64,000 bases of DNA from Anaeromyxobacter sp. (GTDB lineage Bacteria; Myxococcota; Myxococcia; Myxococcales; Anaeromyxobacteraceae): the NCBI GenBank assembly GCA_016718565.1, contig JADKCZ010000018.1, forward strand, positions 87,001-151,000. Direction: 5' to 3'. The position numbers and the translations under genes are program-made. Below the pieces are notes generated by a model that worked only from the letters and a program-made list of their open reading frames with translations, had not been told where the DNA came from and did not search any database. How positions within the stretch are numbered: the first letter of the stretch is position 1; each line of letters starts with the position of its first letter. Shown one piece after another: positions 41,075 through 49,981 of the stretch.

Positions 41075-41196
41075 GGTGCCTCCGCAGGCGGGATGAGGTC
41101 CCACTCGGATAGCAGGGGCGCGGCGCCGCCGCGACACCGGACGTCGGGGTGCCCCGTTGGAGCCGGCGGAGCGGCCAGGTGTCGGGAGGGGCCGCC

Positions 41197-41616
41197 TCAG
41201 CCGGCGAAGGCGCCGACGCGGTCCTTGGTGATCCAGGCCACGTACCGGCGGTCGCTGCCCATGATGTGCTGCAGCAGCCAGTCACGGGTGAGCGCCAGCG
41301 CCGCCAGCATGGACGGGGCCTCCAGGGCGCGGATCCGCTCCAGCTCCCGCGAGAAGCGCCGGTGCTCGGCCTGCTGCAGGTCGAGCTCGGGGTAGCCGAC
41401 GCGGTCGAGCGCCGCCTCCTCGTGGGCGAAGTGGAGCCTGGCGTAGGTGGCCAGCTCCTGCAGGACCAGCTGCACCTCGGTGGGCGTGGCGCCCTGCGAG
41501 GCGACCCGGGCGCACCGGTTCATGATCTCGAAGAACTGGCGGTGCTCGCCGTCGACCTCGGGGAGGCCGAGGGCGAAGCTGTCCTTCCAGACGAAGAAGA
41601 TGGGCTGCGTGGCCAT
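41197..41616 (-). CDS. Bacteriohaemerythrin
   Basis: 139-residue four-helix diiron oxygen-binding protein. ATG at 41616 follows GGGAGGAG. The diiron ligands can be read in order: His in DGEHRQFFEIMN, His and Glu in HFAHEEAALDRVGYPE, His in QQAEHRRFSREL, and His with Asp in LLQHIMGSDRRY. The typical N-terminal FVWKDSFALGLPEVDGEH is present. It probably senses or stores oxygen, useful to a facultative organism with much haem. The stop lies 123 bases before the reductase gene on the same strand; the upstream nuclease-fold gene ends 117 bases away. Confidence 0.95.
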   Translation of the reverse strand: MATQPIFFVWKDSFALGLPEVDGEHRQFFEIMNRCARVASQGATPTEVQLVLQELATYARLHFAHEEAALDRVGYPELDLQQAEHRRFSRELERIRALEAPSMLAALALTRDWLLQHIMGSDRRYVAWITKDRVGAFAG

Positions 41617-41732
41617 GCCGGGGCTCCTCCCCTCGCGGCGCCGTGAGGTGCCACATTTTGGCACGTTTGCGGGACCGCCCGCCAACCGGGCCGGCGGCCC
41701 GGGCCACGGCTGCGGCGGACTGCCGCAGCCGC

Positions 41733-42620
41733 TCACCGCACCAGCAGGTCCACCACCACCGGCCGGTGGTCGCTGGCGGCCGCCACGTCCGCCCCGCCCT
41801 CCACCCGCACCGCCAGCAGGCGCCAGGCCTCCCCCGCGCCGATGGCCAGGTGATCGAGCGCGCCGCGCCCGGCCGCGCCGGACCAGGTCCAGGCCAGCGG
41901 CGCCGGCAGGCCGGCCGCCGCGTCCACCCAGGCGCCGTCCGCGAAGAGCGGCGCCAGCGCCGGCGCGCCGGCCTCGTCGTTGAGGTCACCGCCCACCAGC
42001 ACCAGGGCCCCCGGCGCCGCCGCCCGGGCGTCGGCCAGCGCCCTGAGGCGGGCCGCCTGTCCGGCCCGGCGGACGCCGCCGGGGTCCGACAGGTGGGACG
42101 AGAGGTGGCTGCCCACCAGGGCCACCACCCGCCCCCCGGCCAGCAGCCCGGCCTCCACCGCGTCGCGCGGCCAGGCGGGCCGCCCGTCCGGCAACCGCTC
42201 GGCGGCGTGGCCGACGTACCAGGTCACCGGCAGGCGCGAGAGGAGCGCCACGTCGATGCCCCGGGGGTCGTTCCCCTCCAGCAGCCGCGCCTCGGGGTAG
42301 CCGGCGCGCTCGGCCAGCCGGCCGAGCAGCGCCAGGTCCTCCACCTCCTGGAGCAGCACCGCGTCGGCGTCCAGCCGGGCCAGCACCGCGGCCACCTGCC
42401 CGAGGCGCCCCTCCACCTCCGCGGGCGCCTGCGCCTCGTCGAGCTCGCCCGGCGGCGCCAGCCGGTCCACCTCGTCGAACAGGTCGTGCACGTTCCAGCT
42501 GGCCAGCCGCACCACCGCGCCGGCGGCGCTGGAGGGATCGTCCGCGCCGGAGGCCGGGGTCCGCGGGACGGCCGGCCCGCAGGCCGGCAGGAGCAGGGGG
42601 ATGAGCCAGTGGGCGCGCAT
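41733..42620 (-). CDS. Secreted endonuclease/exonuclease/phosphatase-fold protein
   Basis: 295 residues with a short signal peptide and probable lipobox (LLLPAC). The EEP superfamily motifs are in order: RLASWNVHDLFDEVD, AVLLQEVEDLALLGRLAE (Glu ligand), VALVGSHLSSHLSDPGG, VLVGGDLNDEAGAPALAP (Asp-x-Asn) and VAAASDHRPVVVDLLVR (Asp-His). All catalytic acids and histidines seem kept. Export makes an extracellular nuclease, phosphodiesterase or sphingomyelinase-like role plausible. It starts 91 bases after the cytochrome operon's beta-barrel gene on the same strand, so it may be a distal member of that transcript, though its function shows no tie to electron transfer. Confidence 0.88.
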   Translation of the reverse strand: MRAHWLIPLLLPACGPAVPRTPASGADDPSSAAGAVVRLASWNVHDLFDEVDRLAPPGELDEAQAPAEVEGRLGQVAAVLARLDADAVLLQEVEDLALLGRLAERAGYPEARLLEGNDPRGIDVALLSRLPVTWYVGHAAERLPDGRPAWPRDAVEAGLLAGGRVVALVGSHLSSHLSDPGGVRRAGQAARLRALADARAAAPGALVLVGGDLNDEAGAPALAPLFADGAWVDAAAGLPAPLAWTWSGAAGRGALDHLAIGAGEAWRLLAVRVEGGADVAAASDHRPVVVDLLVR

Positions 42621-42711
42621 GGCTGGCGACGCTGCAAGGACGGCGCCCGCGACGGGCCGCCCCCTTCGGCGCCCGCCCCGGCAGCCGCCGGGTGGCCGTC
42701 GGCGCGTCGCC

Positions 42712-44355
42712 CTAGAAGGCGGCGTAGACCGCGGCGCTGGCGTTCAGCCCGAGCGGCAGCGCCTGGCCCTCGCCGCCGGTGGCGTCGAACCCGGTGCGCC
42801 CCAGCAGCGAGAGCCGAACGCCCACGTGGCGGGTCAGCTCGGCCGCCGCCGAGAGCGACAGCCCCACCTCCTCGCGCTGCAGGCCGAGCGCCTGCTCGTG
42901 GCTCCAGGAGAGCCGCGAGATGAGCCGGAGCGCGTCCCGGGGGCGGAGCACGCCCTGCACCCAGGCGCTGCGCCCGTGCAGCCAGCCCAGCTCCTCGAGG
43001 TAGCCGGCGGCCAGCGAGAGGCGGGGCGTGAAGAGCTGGGGCAGCTGGACCTCCGGGCCGACCCAGGTGCGCTCCAGGCTGGCCGCCTCGTCGCGCGAGG
43101 TGCCGGCCGCCAGGCCCACCCGCACCACCCCGAGGTCGTAGAAGGCGGTCAGGTCGGCCCGCCGGTTGCGCGAGCCGAAGGCCGGCGGCGCCACCAGCCA
43201 GGGCACGGCCAGCCCGCCGTAGTCGAAGCCGCCGCTGAGCGAGAGCCCCGTGAAGGGCCGGAGCAGCAGCTCCACCCGGGCCGCGTCGAGCGCCCCGGTG
43301 GCCTCCACCAGGCCGCCGGTGGCCAGGCGCGCCGAGGCGTAGAGGTCGAGCAGCGGCCCGGCGTGCAGCGCGGCGCCGGCCTCCAGCTCGGCGCGGTCCC
43401 CCAGCTCGGGCGAGCGCACCCAGGCCAGCCGCCCCTCGTGGCGCAGCACCACCACCCGGCCCAGCCGCCGCTCCAGCGACCAGAAGCCGCCGGCGGTGGC
43501 CCGATCGGCGCTGGGGTTCAGGGTGTCCGGCTCCGGCACCAGGCCGCCGAAGAGCCCGGCCTCCCAGCCCTCGCGCCGCACGCCCATCAGGGCGCCGTCC
43601 ATCACGGTGGCGCCGGGCACGGTCCAGGGCAGGATGCGCCCGGCCGCCAGCGAGAGGCCGCCGCCGGGCCGCGCCCAGGCCAGCTGCGCCTGCCAGACGT
43701 AGAGCCGGGTGTCGTCCTGCGGCCGGAAGGTGGCCGGACCGCGCGCCAGCCACTGCTCGGCGCGGAGGTCGAGGTCCAGGGTGAGCGGCCCCACCGCGGC
43801 GCCGTGCACGCTGGCGTCGAGCCGCGCCACGTCCCAGCTGTCCGAGCCGGAGGAGGTCCAGAGCGCGTCGCCCAGCGCCACCTCGGCCACGGTGCCGCGC
43901 GGGGCCGCCATCTTGGGCGCGCCCTTGGGGGCGGCCTTGAACTCCACGGCGGCCACCGGCGCGGCGGCCACCACGGCGCCGCGCCGCGCCAGCTCGGTCT
44001 CGGTGGGGAGGGCCGGCAGCGTCACCACCTTCACGGTCGGGGCCGCCACCGGGGCCAGCTTGAAGGCGTCGCCGGCCCTGGCCTGGCCGCCGCTGCAGGT
44101 GGCGCCACCCGGACCCACGGCCTCCACGGTGCAGCGGCCGATCTCCTCCTCGCCGCGCCACAGCGCCACCACCTGGCCGGGCGCCAGGCCCTCGTCGGCG
44201 CCGGCGTCGAGGTAGGCGCGCGCGCCGGTCACCTGGAGCACCCGCCCCACGCCGGGCACGCGGGGGCGGGCGGGCTGGGCCGTCTCGAGCGGCGACGCCG
44301 GGGGGAGGAGCCCGGCGCCGAGCGCCAGGGCGAGGACCGGTGCGAGCATGGCCAC
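42712..44355 (-). CDS. Outer-membrane beta-barrel with N-terminal SH3-like domain, partner of the multihaem cytochromes
   Basis: 547 residues. GTG at 44355 directly abuts the TAG of the 26-haem gene and has GGGAG seven bases upstream; ATG two codons on is an alternative. After a signal peptide (LAPVLALALGAGLL) comes a small domain (about residues 35-105, VGRVLQVTGARAYLDAGADE and LAPGQVVALWRGEEEIG) like those of envelope proteins. About 400 residues of alternating strands follow (LTLDLDLRAEQWLARG, RLYVWQAQLAWARPGGGLSL), ending in LNASAAVYAAF with a terminal Phe, the outer-membrane insertion signal. Placement at the end of the cytochrome operon suggests a porin around a cytochrome, by analogy with porin-cytochrome conduits. 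Homology to MtrB or OmbB is not evident. Confidence 0.72.
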   Translation of the reverse strand: MAMLAPVLALALGAGLLPPASPLETAQPARPRVPGVGRVLQVTGARAYLDAGADEGLAPGQVVALWRGEEEIGRCTVEAVGPGGATCSGGQARAGDAFKLAPVAAPTVKVVTLPALPTETELARRGAVVAAAPVAAVEFKAAPKGAPKMAAPRGTVAEVALGDALWTSSGSDSWDVARLDASVHGAAVGPLTLDLDLRAEQWLARGPATFRPQDDTRLYVWQAQLAWARPGGGLSLAAGRILPWTVPGATVMDGALMGVRREGWEAGLFGGLVPEPDTLNPSADRATAGGFWSLERRLGRVVVLRHEGRLAWVRSPELGDRAELEAGAALHAGPLLDLYASARLATGGLVEATGALDAARVELLLRPFTGLSLSGGFDYGGLAVPWLVAPPAFGSRNRRADLTAFYDLGVVRVGLAAGTSRDEAASLERTWVGPEVQLPQLFTPRLSLAAGYLEELGWLHGRSAWVQGVLRPRDALRLISRLSWSHEQALGLQREEVGLSLSAAAELTRHVGVRLSLLGRTGFDATGGEGQALPLGLNASAAVYAAF

Positions 44356-47085
44356 CTACCCGCTCCCGCTGCGGTGGCAGGTGTAGCAGCCGGTCGGCGT
44401 CGGGGTGAGCGACCCCTTGGCCTCCTTGAAGTTGGTGCCCCAGGGCTTGTCGGTGCGCAGCCGGGAGTGGCAGGTGAGGCAGCCGGCCGAGCGGTGCTCC
44501 CCGGTGCCGAAGCCCGAGTCGCCGCCCGGATGGCTGGAGACCCGGTAGAGCTGCGAGTCGGCGTGGCACTTGAGGCAGCCGGCCAGGGTGAGCGGCTGGC
44601 TCGGGCACGGCGGGTTGTCCGTGCCGTTCGGCGTGCAGAGCGCCAGGATGCTGGTCGACCGGCCGCCCACCAGGACGGGGTTGTGCTTGGTGGAGAAGCC
44701 GGTCTTGGTGTCGTGGCAGGTCTTGCAGGCCAGGGCCGTCACGTCCTTGCGGTTGGCGCTGGTGTGGCACTCGGAGCAGCCCAGGCCGGCGTGCTTGGTG
44801 CCGGCGCCGATGGGGAAGAGCTGCGGGTGGTTGGCCGGGGCCCCGCCCGCGCCGTCGGCGTGGCAATACAGGCAGGCGGCCGAGAGCCCGCGCGCCGCCA
44901 CCGTGGTGGCGTAGGTGGTGACGCCGGCGTGCAGCGTGGCCAGGCTGACCTGGCCGGCGGTCAGGCCCTGGTCGTCGTGCTGCGCCTTGCCGCCGCCCAC
45001 CGCCACGTGGCAGCCGACGCAGGTGACCTGCTTGAAGTCGCGGGCGTACTCCCAGTGCGGCGCGGCCACGGTGGCCAGCCGGTTCGTCGGGTGGCAGGTG
45101 AGGCAGGTGCCGCCCTTCGTCCCGGAGTGGGAGCCGGCGCCGACGACGAAGCCCTTGGCCGCGGTGGCGTGGCTCTTCACCGTCACCGTGACGCCGGCCG
45201 TGGTGGCCGGCAGCTTGCCGTCGGCGTGGCAGGCCAGGCACTTGACCGGGTTCAGGGGGTCGGCCGCGAGGTCGGGCACCGCGGCGTGGCCGGTGGCCAG
45301 CGGCACGGCGTCGGCGGCGTGGCACTGGGCGCAGCGGAAGTCGGCCGGGTTCTTCCGGTTCGACGAGGTGTGGCAGTCGAGGCAGGCCGCGATGCGGGCG
45401 CTCGGGTAGACGTGCTTGGAGGTGGCCGAGAGGCCGAAGTACTGGTCGTGGTCCGCCGGGGGGCCGGCCACGCCCTTGGGGTGGCAGGTGCGGCAGGCGG
45501 CCGACAGCCCCTGGGCCGCCACCTTGACGGCGTAGTCGGTCACGCCGGCGTGCAGCGTGGCCAGGCTGACCTGGCCCGCCGTCAGGCCCTGGTCGTCGTG
45601 CTGCGCCTTGCCCCCGCTCACCGCCACGTGGCAGCCGGTGCAGCTGGTCTTCTTGAAGTCGCCGGCCCAGGGGGTGGGCTCGCCCTTGAGCGAGGGGTGG
45701 CACTTCAGGCAGGCACCGCCGGCGGCGCCCGAGTGGGCCCCCGCGTCGATGGGGAACGGCGTGTGGCCGGTGGCCACCCGGGTGGGGATGGCGTCGTACT
45801 CGTGGCAGCGGGCGCACAGGGCGCTGGCGGCCAGCGAGGTGTCGGCGGGCGCCACGTCGGGCACCCGCGCGTGCTTGGGCCCCACCGGCGAGGTCGCCGC
45901 GTGGCAGGCGGCGCAGCCCAGATCGGACTTCCGGAGGGCGGTGACGTGGCACTGCTCGCAGCTGGCCACCACCGTCTTGGCGAGGTTCTGGTGGGGCAGC
46001 AGGTAGTAGGGGTGGGCCCCCAGCCCCTGCGGGTGGCAGGCCAGGCAGGCGGCCGAGAGCCCCCGGTCGGCGTCCCCCCCGGCGGCGGCGACGGCGGCGT
46101 CCACCACCGACGGGAAGAGCACCGCCTTGGGGACCGGCTGTCCGGTCACCTTGTCCACCAGGGCCAGGTGGTAGGCCTGCAGGGCGGCGCGCGAGCCGTG
46201 GTCCACGTCGGACGGGCCCACCAGGTCGTGGCAGCCGACGCAGCTGGTCACCTTGAAGTCCGCCGCCAGCTTCTTGCCCGGGGCGGTGCTCAGGGCCGGG
46301 TGGCAGGTCAGGCAGGCGGCGCCGGCCCCGGTGTGCACCGCGGAGCCGCCGACGGCGAACCCCTTGGCGAGCGCGGCGTGGCCGGCCACCGTGACCGGCA
46401 CGGTGGAGGAGCCGTGGCAGCGGACGCACAGGGCGGAGGCGGCCTCCTGCTGGGCCGGCGTGGCGCCGGCCACCAGCGGCACGAAGCCGGTCACGCCGAC
46501 GTGGGCCGTGGCGGTGGCCGCCAGGTCGTGCGGGTGGCAGGTGGCGCAGCCCATCACCAGGTACTGCCCGGCGGTCCGCTTGACGTGGCACTCGCCGCAG
46601 CGGGCCACGGTGGCGCCGGCCGCGTCGCCGTGCGGCAGCGGGAAGTGGAGCGCGTGATCGATGGCGTCGCGGATGCCTTGCGGGTGGCAGGCCCGGCAGG
46701 CGGCGTCGAGCGTGTCGTAGGCCTGCCCGGTGCGGGCGGTGATCTCGGTCACCGCCGGCGAGGCCCGGTGCAGCGTGGTGAGCGCCGCCAGGTCGTCGTG
46801 CATCAGGGTGGGCGCCGGCACGTGGCAGCCGGTGCAGGTGAAGGTGGTGAAGGCGACGCTGGGCGCCCGGGTGATCTTGTCGTAGTGGCAGGCGTTGCAG
46901 TCGGCCACGGCCTGGCCCACGGCCGGGCCGTGGGCGTCGCCGGGGGCGATGGGGAAGAAGCGGGCGTGCGTCGCCGAGGTCGGCATGGTGACCGACGGGG
47001 CGGACGACCCCAGCCCGTCGCCGCAGGCGGCCAGGAGGGCGGCGCAGCCGAGGGCCGCCGCGAGGTGGAGCGGGCGCCTGGTCAT
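44356..47085 (-). CDS. 26-haem c-type cytochrome lipoprotein
   Basis: 909 residues with 26 CxxCH haem-binding motifs, counted directly from CNACH near residue 60 to CYTCH near the C-terminus. ATG at 47085 has GGAGGTG four bases away and starts a signal peptide with lipobox LLAAC, so the protein is anchored, probably at the outer membrane. Two blocks are near-identical: GGKAQHDDQGLTAGQVSLAT and what follows it, at about 45560-45630 and 44930-45000, each flanked by CxGCHVAV before and GLSAAC after. The start overlaps the stop of the 10-haem gene (ATGA). Size, lipid anchor and operon place suggest the terminal electron carrier to the cell outside. Confidence 0.95.
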   Translation of the reverse strand: MTRRPLHLAAALGCAALLAACGDGLGSSAPSVTMPTSATHARFFPIAPGDAHGPAVGQAVADCNACHYDKITRAPSVAFTTFTCTGCHVPAPTLMHDDLAALTTLHRASPAVTEITARTGQAYDTLDAACRACHPQGIRDAIDHALHFPLPHGDAAGATVARCGECHVKRTAGQYLVMGCATCHPHDLAATATAHVGVTGFVPLVAGATPAQQEAASALCVRCHGSSTVPVTVAGHAALAKGFAVGGSAVHTGAGAACLTCHPALSTAPGKKLAADFKVTSCVGCHDLVGPSDVDHGSRAALQAYHLALVDKVTGQPVPKAVLFPSVVDAAVAAAGGDADRGLSAACLACHPQGLGAHPYYLLPHQNLAKTVVASCEQCHVTALRKSDLGCAACHAATSPVGPKHARVPDVAPADTSLAASALCARCHEYDAIPTRVATGHTPFPIDAGAHSGAAGGACLKCHPSLKGEPTPWAGDFKKTSCTGCHVAVSGGKAQHDDQGLTAGQVSLATLHAGVTDYAVKVAAQGLSAACRTCHPKGVAGPPADHDQYFGLSATSKHVYPSARIAACLDCHTSSNRKNPADFRCAQCHAADAVPLATGHAAVPDLAADPLNPVKCLACHADGKLPATTAGVTVTVKSHATAAKGFVVGAGSHSGTKGGTCLTCHPTNRLATVAAPHWEYARDFKQVTCVGCHVAVGGGKAQHDDQGLTAGQVSLATLHAGVTTYATTVAARGLSAACLYCHADGAGGAPANHPQLFPIGAGTKHAGLGCSECHTSANRKDVTALACKTCHDTKTGFSTKHNPVLVGGRSTSILALCTPNGTDNPPCPSQPLTLAGCLKCHADSQLYRVSSHPGGDSGFGTGEHRSAGCLTCHSRLRTDKPWGTNFKEAKGSLTPTPTGCYTCHRSGSG

Positions 47086-48032
47086 CGGGCACCTCCGGTG
47101 GTGCGTGGGAAGCTGGTCGAGAAGCGGTGGCACTCGTAGCAGCGCGGGTTGGAGGGCAGGTACCCGGGCACGCCCTGGTGGTCCGCCGCGGGGCTGGCGT
47201 GGCAGCGCATGCAGTCGGCCGGCGGCACGGCGGCCGGGGTCGGGCTGCAGGTCATGGGCTGGCCCGCCACGTAGGGCGGGATGCCCCCGACGTGGCAGTC
47301 GCGGCACCCGATGCCGGCGTGTGGCCCGGCGCGGATGGCGAAGCAGGTGTCGTGCGCCGGGAAGCCGCCCGGCCGGAAGCGCCAGGCCCCGTGGCAGCCG
47401 CGGCAGTCGGTGGAGAAACCGGCCTGGACGTGATCCAGCAGCGCCGGGTCGGCCGCGGTGCGATCGTAGTCCTGCTGGTGGCAGCCGACACACCGGGAGA
47501 CCGGCCGGGAGAAGGATCGGTCACGCCGATCGCCGTGGCACTCCTCGCAGGGCAGCGCGGCGTGGCGGCCGGTGAGCGGGAAGCTGGTGCGGCGGTGGGC
47601 GTCGGGCCCGAAGGAGGCCTGCTGGAAGGAGCTGGTGTCGTGGCAGCGGTCGCAGCGCTGGCCGAGCCGCTGGGCGTGCACGTCGCGGTGGCAGGCGGCG
47701 CAGGCGCGCGGGACCGGCTTGACGAAGTCGCTGCCCGGGTGGCAGGCCGAGCAGGTCACGTCGCGGTGGCGGCCGGTGAGCGGGAAGCCGGTCCTGTCGT
47801 GCGAGAAGCTGACCTTCTTCCACCCCTCGGCGGTGTGGCAGAAGCCGCAGCGGGTCTCGCCGGCGTGGGCGCCGGGCGGCCGGGCCACCAGGTCGGCCGG
47901 GAAGACCGGCCTGGCCGGCCCGGGGACGGCCGCCTGGAGCGCGGGCGGGGCGGCGGGCGTGAGGGCGGCGGCGCGGGCGGGCGCCGCGGACGGCGCGGCG
48001 AGCGCCAGGGCGAGCAGGCAGGCGGAGGTCAC
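47082..48032 (-). CDS. 10-haem periplasmic c-type cytochrome
   Basis: 316 residues with 10 CxxCH motifs (CGFCH, CSACH, CAACH, CDRCH, CEECH, CVGCH, CRGCH, CRDCH, CMRCH, CYECH). GTG at 48032 overlaps the TGA of the 20-haem gene and gives a signal peptide (ACLLALALAAPSAAPARAAA). The N-terminal half repeats the module seen in the 20-haem protein: FSHDRTGFPLTGRHRDVTC, then a CxxCH-x-D-V-H motif and LGQRCDRCH. The C-terminal half diverges and may contact a different partner. Coupled on both sides (GTGA before, ATGA after), it is a core member of the conduit operon. Confidence 0.93.
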   Translation of the reverse strand: MTSACLLALALAAPSAAPARAAALTPAAPPALQAAVPGPARPVFPADLVARPPGAHAGETRCGFCHTAEGWKKVSFSHDRTGFPLTGRHRDVTCSACHPGSDFVKPVPRACAACHRDVHAQRLGQRCDRCHDTSSFQQASFGPDAHRRTSFPLTGRHAALPCEECHGDRRDRSFSRPVSRCVGCHQQDYDRTAADPALLDHVQAGFSTDCRGCHGAWRFRPGGFPAHDTCFAIRAGPHAGIGCRDCHVGGIPPYVAGQPMTCSPTPAAVPPADCMRCHASPAADHQGVPGYLPSNPRCYECHRFSTSFPRTTGGAR

Positions 48033-49981
48033 GGCTTGAACCCCTTGAAGGCGCCCTGGTGGTGGTCGGCGTGGCAGCCCTGGCAGTCCACCGGCAGCGG
48101 CTTGTAGCGGCGCGCCTCGACCCCCTTGGCCACCTGGACCAGTGGGTGGCACTGCTCGCACTTGAGCGGCTTGTGCTTCCCCTCCAGCTTGTAGCGGCTG
48201 TCCTTCTGGTGGTCGAAGCGCAGCTTCTCCTTCCAGCCGGTCGTCTCGTGGCAGCGGGCGCAGTCGGTGGCGCCCTTGACGGCCAGCTGGCCGGCGTGGA
48301 CGTCGAGGTGGCAGGCGGCGCAGGTGAGCGGCAGCGGCTTGTAGCGCACCGCCCCGGTCTCGCCTGGCTTGTGGCAGGAGGCGCAGGCGGCCTTCTCGTG
48401 CTTGCCGGTGAGCGGGAAGCGGCTGTCCTTCTGGTGGTCGAAGCGGGCCTTCCTGAAGGACTCCACCACGTGGCAGCCGGTGCAGCCGTCCTTGTCGAGG
48501 CGCGGCTGGAACTGCCCGGCGTGCGGGTCGCGGTGGCAGGCGCGGCAGTCCTTGGCGGCCCGGGGCAGGTCGAGCAGCGCCAGGCTCGGCTTGACCGGCC
48601 GCTTGCGCAGCTCCAGCTTGGCCCGCACCGCCGCCGGCACCTTGGCCTCGAGCCGCTGGTCCTTGGGGTGGCAGCCGGCGCAGGCCACCACGGCGTGCGC
48701 CCCCTCCAGCCGGTAGGCCAGCTTCTGGTGGTCCTCGAGCTCGTAGCGGACTGGCAGCCAGGCCTCCACGGTGTGGCAGCGGTCGCAGGTCTTCACGGCC
48801 GGGGCGGTCGGCGCCGGCGCGACCCCGCCCGGCCACGGGGCGCCCACCTTGCCGGGGGCGGGCCTGGCCACCTTCGGGCCGGCCGCGGCGGCGCCCGGCA
48901 GCAGCGCCTCGGCCAGCTGCCCCAGGTGGGCGTCGAAGTGGCAGTCGGTGCAGCGCTCGAAGGTGAGGCCGCGGTAGACGGCCTTCTGCCCCGGGTAGGG
49001 GCCGTGGCAGGCCTCGCAGCGCGCCTGCAGGTGGGCGCCGCGCAGCGGGTAGCGGGTCTTCTCGTGGAAGACCTTCTCCTTGGCCGCGCCGTGCAGCACC
49101 TTCCAGTCGGCCGGGGTGTGGCAGCTCTGGCAGGCCTGGCCGAAGCGGCCCTGGTGCGGGTCCTTCTTGTGGCAGTCGGTGCACTGCCCGAAGGGCACCG
49201 GCTTGTAGAGGGCCTGCAGGGCCGGGCGCACCGCCGGCACCTTGGCGCCCGGGTCCCCCAGGGGCGCCGAGGGCTGGTCGGCGTGGCACTTCACGCAGGC
49301 CACCTTGGCGTGCTTCCCCTCCAGCTTGTAGGCGGCCTTGGCGTGGTCGAACTTGGCGGGCTTCCAGGTGACCAGGCCGTGGCAGCGGGCGCAGTCCTGG
49401 CCCGGCTGGCCGAGCTGGCCGCGGTGCTCGTCGACGTGGCAGGCGGCGCAGGCGGTGGGCGCGCCCAGCTGGCTGGCCCGCCCCTTCTCCAGCACCGCGC
49501 GCACGCTGGTGTCGGTGATGAGGCGCGGGTCGTGGCACCTGGCGCAGTCGGCCTTGGCGTGCTTCCCCTCCAGCAGGTAGCCGGTGCGCTTGTGGTCGAA
49601 GGCCTTCTTGCCGGCCGCCCCCCAGTCCACCAGCTTGAAGTCGCGGCCCTGGTGCTCGTGGTGGCAGGTCTGGCAGGTGCGCTCCTCCGGCTTGAGCCGG
49701 CCGTGCAGCCCGCGGTTCTGCAGCAGCGACGGGGTCAGCTCCTTGTGGCAGGCCAGGCAGTGGTGCTGCGACAGCTGCTCGCCGGCCTCGTGGCACTTGG
49801 TGCAGTTGGCCAGCCCCTCCAGCGAGGCGTGGGGGCGGGCCAGCGGCCCGGGCGAGAAGATGTCGGCGCGGGCGGGGCCGGCCAGGAGCCCGACGGCCAG
49901 CAGCGCCGCGGCCAGGAGGGGCCGGGGCGGGGCGGAGGCTCGGGCCGCCGGCGGGGAGAGGCGCGGGGTGGGTGCGGTCAC
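48029..49981 (-). CDS. 20-haem periplasmic c-type cytochrome with repeated FDH/GKH modules
   Basis: 650 residues with 20 CxxCH motifs, first CTKCH and last CQGCH, and a signal peptide (LLAAALLAVGLLAGPARA). GTG at 49981 overlaps the TGA of the Fe-S flavoprotein gene. At least four modules repeat: FDHxK, 3-7 residues, L-x-G-K-H, a CxxCH, then a CxxCHxDxHxGQ-type motif and a further CxxCH followed by an aromatic residue. Spare His in FDH and GKH could be the distal haem ligands. The 10-haem protein shares the module, so both probably arose by repeat growth. It would form a long haem wire across the periplasm. Confidence 0.95.
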   Translation of the reverse strand: MTAPTPRLSPPAARASAPPRPLLAAALLAVGLLAGPARADIFSPGPLARPHASLEGLANCTKCHEAGEQLSQHHCLACHKELTPSLLQNRGLHGRLKPEERTCQTCHHEHQGRDFKLVDWGAAGKKAFDHKRTGYLLEGKHAKADCARCHDPRLITDTSVRAVLEKGRASQLGAPTACAACHVDEHRGQLGQPGQDCARCHGLVTWKPAKFDHAKAAYKLEGKHAKVACVKCHADQPSAPLGDPGAKVPAVRPALQALYKPVPFGQCTDCHKKDPHQGRFGQACQSCHTPADWKVLHGAAKEKVFHEKTRYPLRGAHLQARCEACHGPYPGQKAVYRGLTFERCTDCHFDAHLGQLAEALLPGAAAAGPKVARPAPGKVGAPWPGGVAPAPTAPAVKTCDRCHTVEAWLPVRYELEDHQKLAYRLEGAHAVVACAGCHPKDQRLEAKVPAAVRAKLELRKRPVKPSLALLDLPRAAKDCRACHRDPHAGQFQPRLDKDGCTGCHVVESFRKARFDHQKDSRFPLTGKHEKAACASCHKPGETGAVRYKPLPLTCAACHLDVHAGQLAVKGATDCARCHETTGWKEKLRFDHQKDSRYKLEGKHKPLKCEQCHPLVQVAKGVEARRYKPLPVDCQGCHADHHQGAFKGFKP

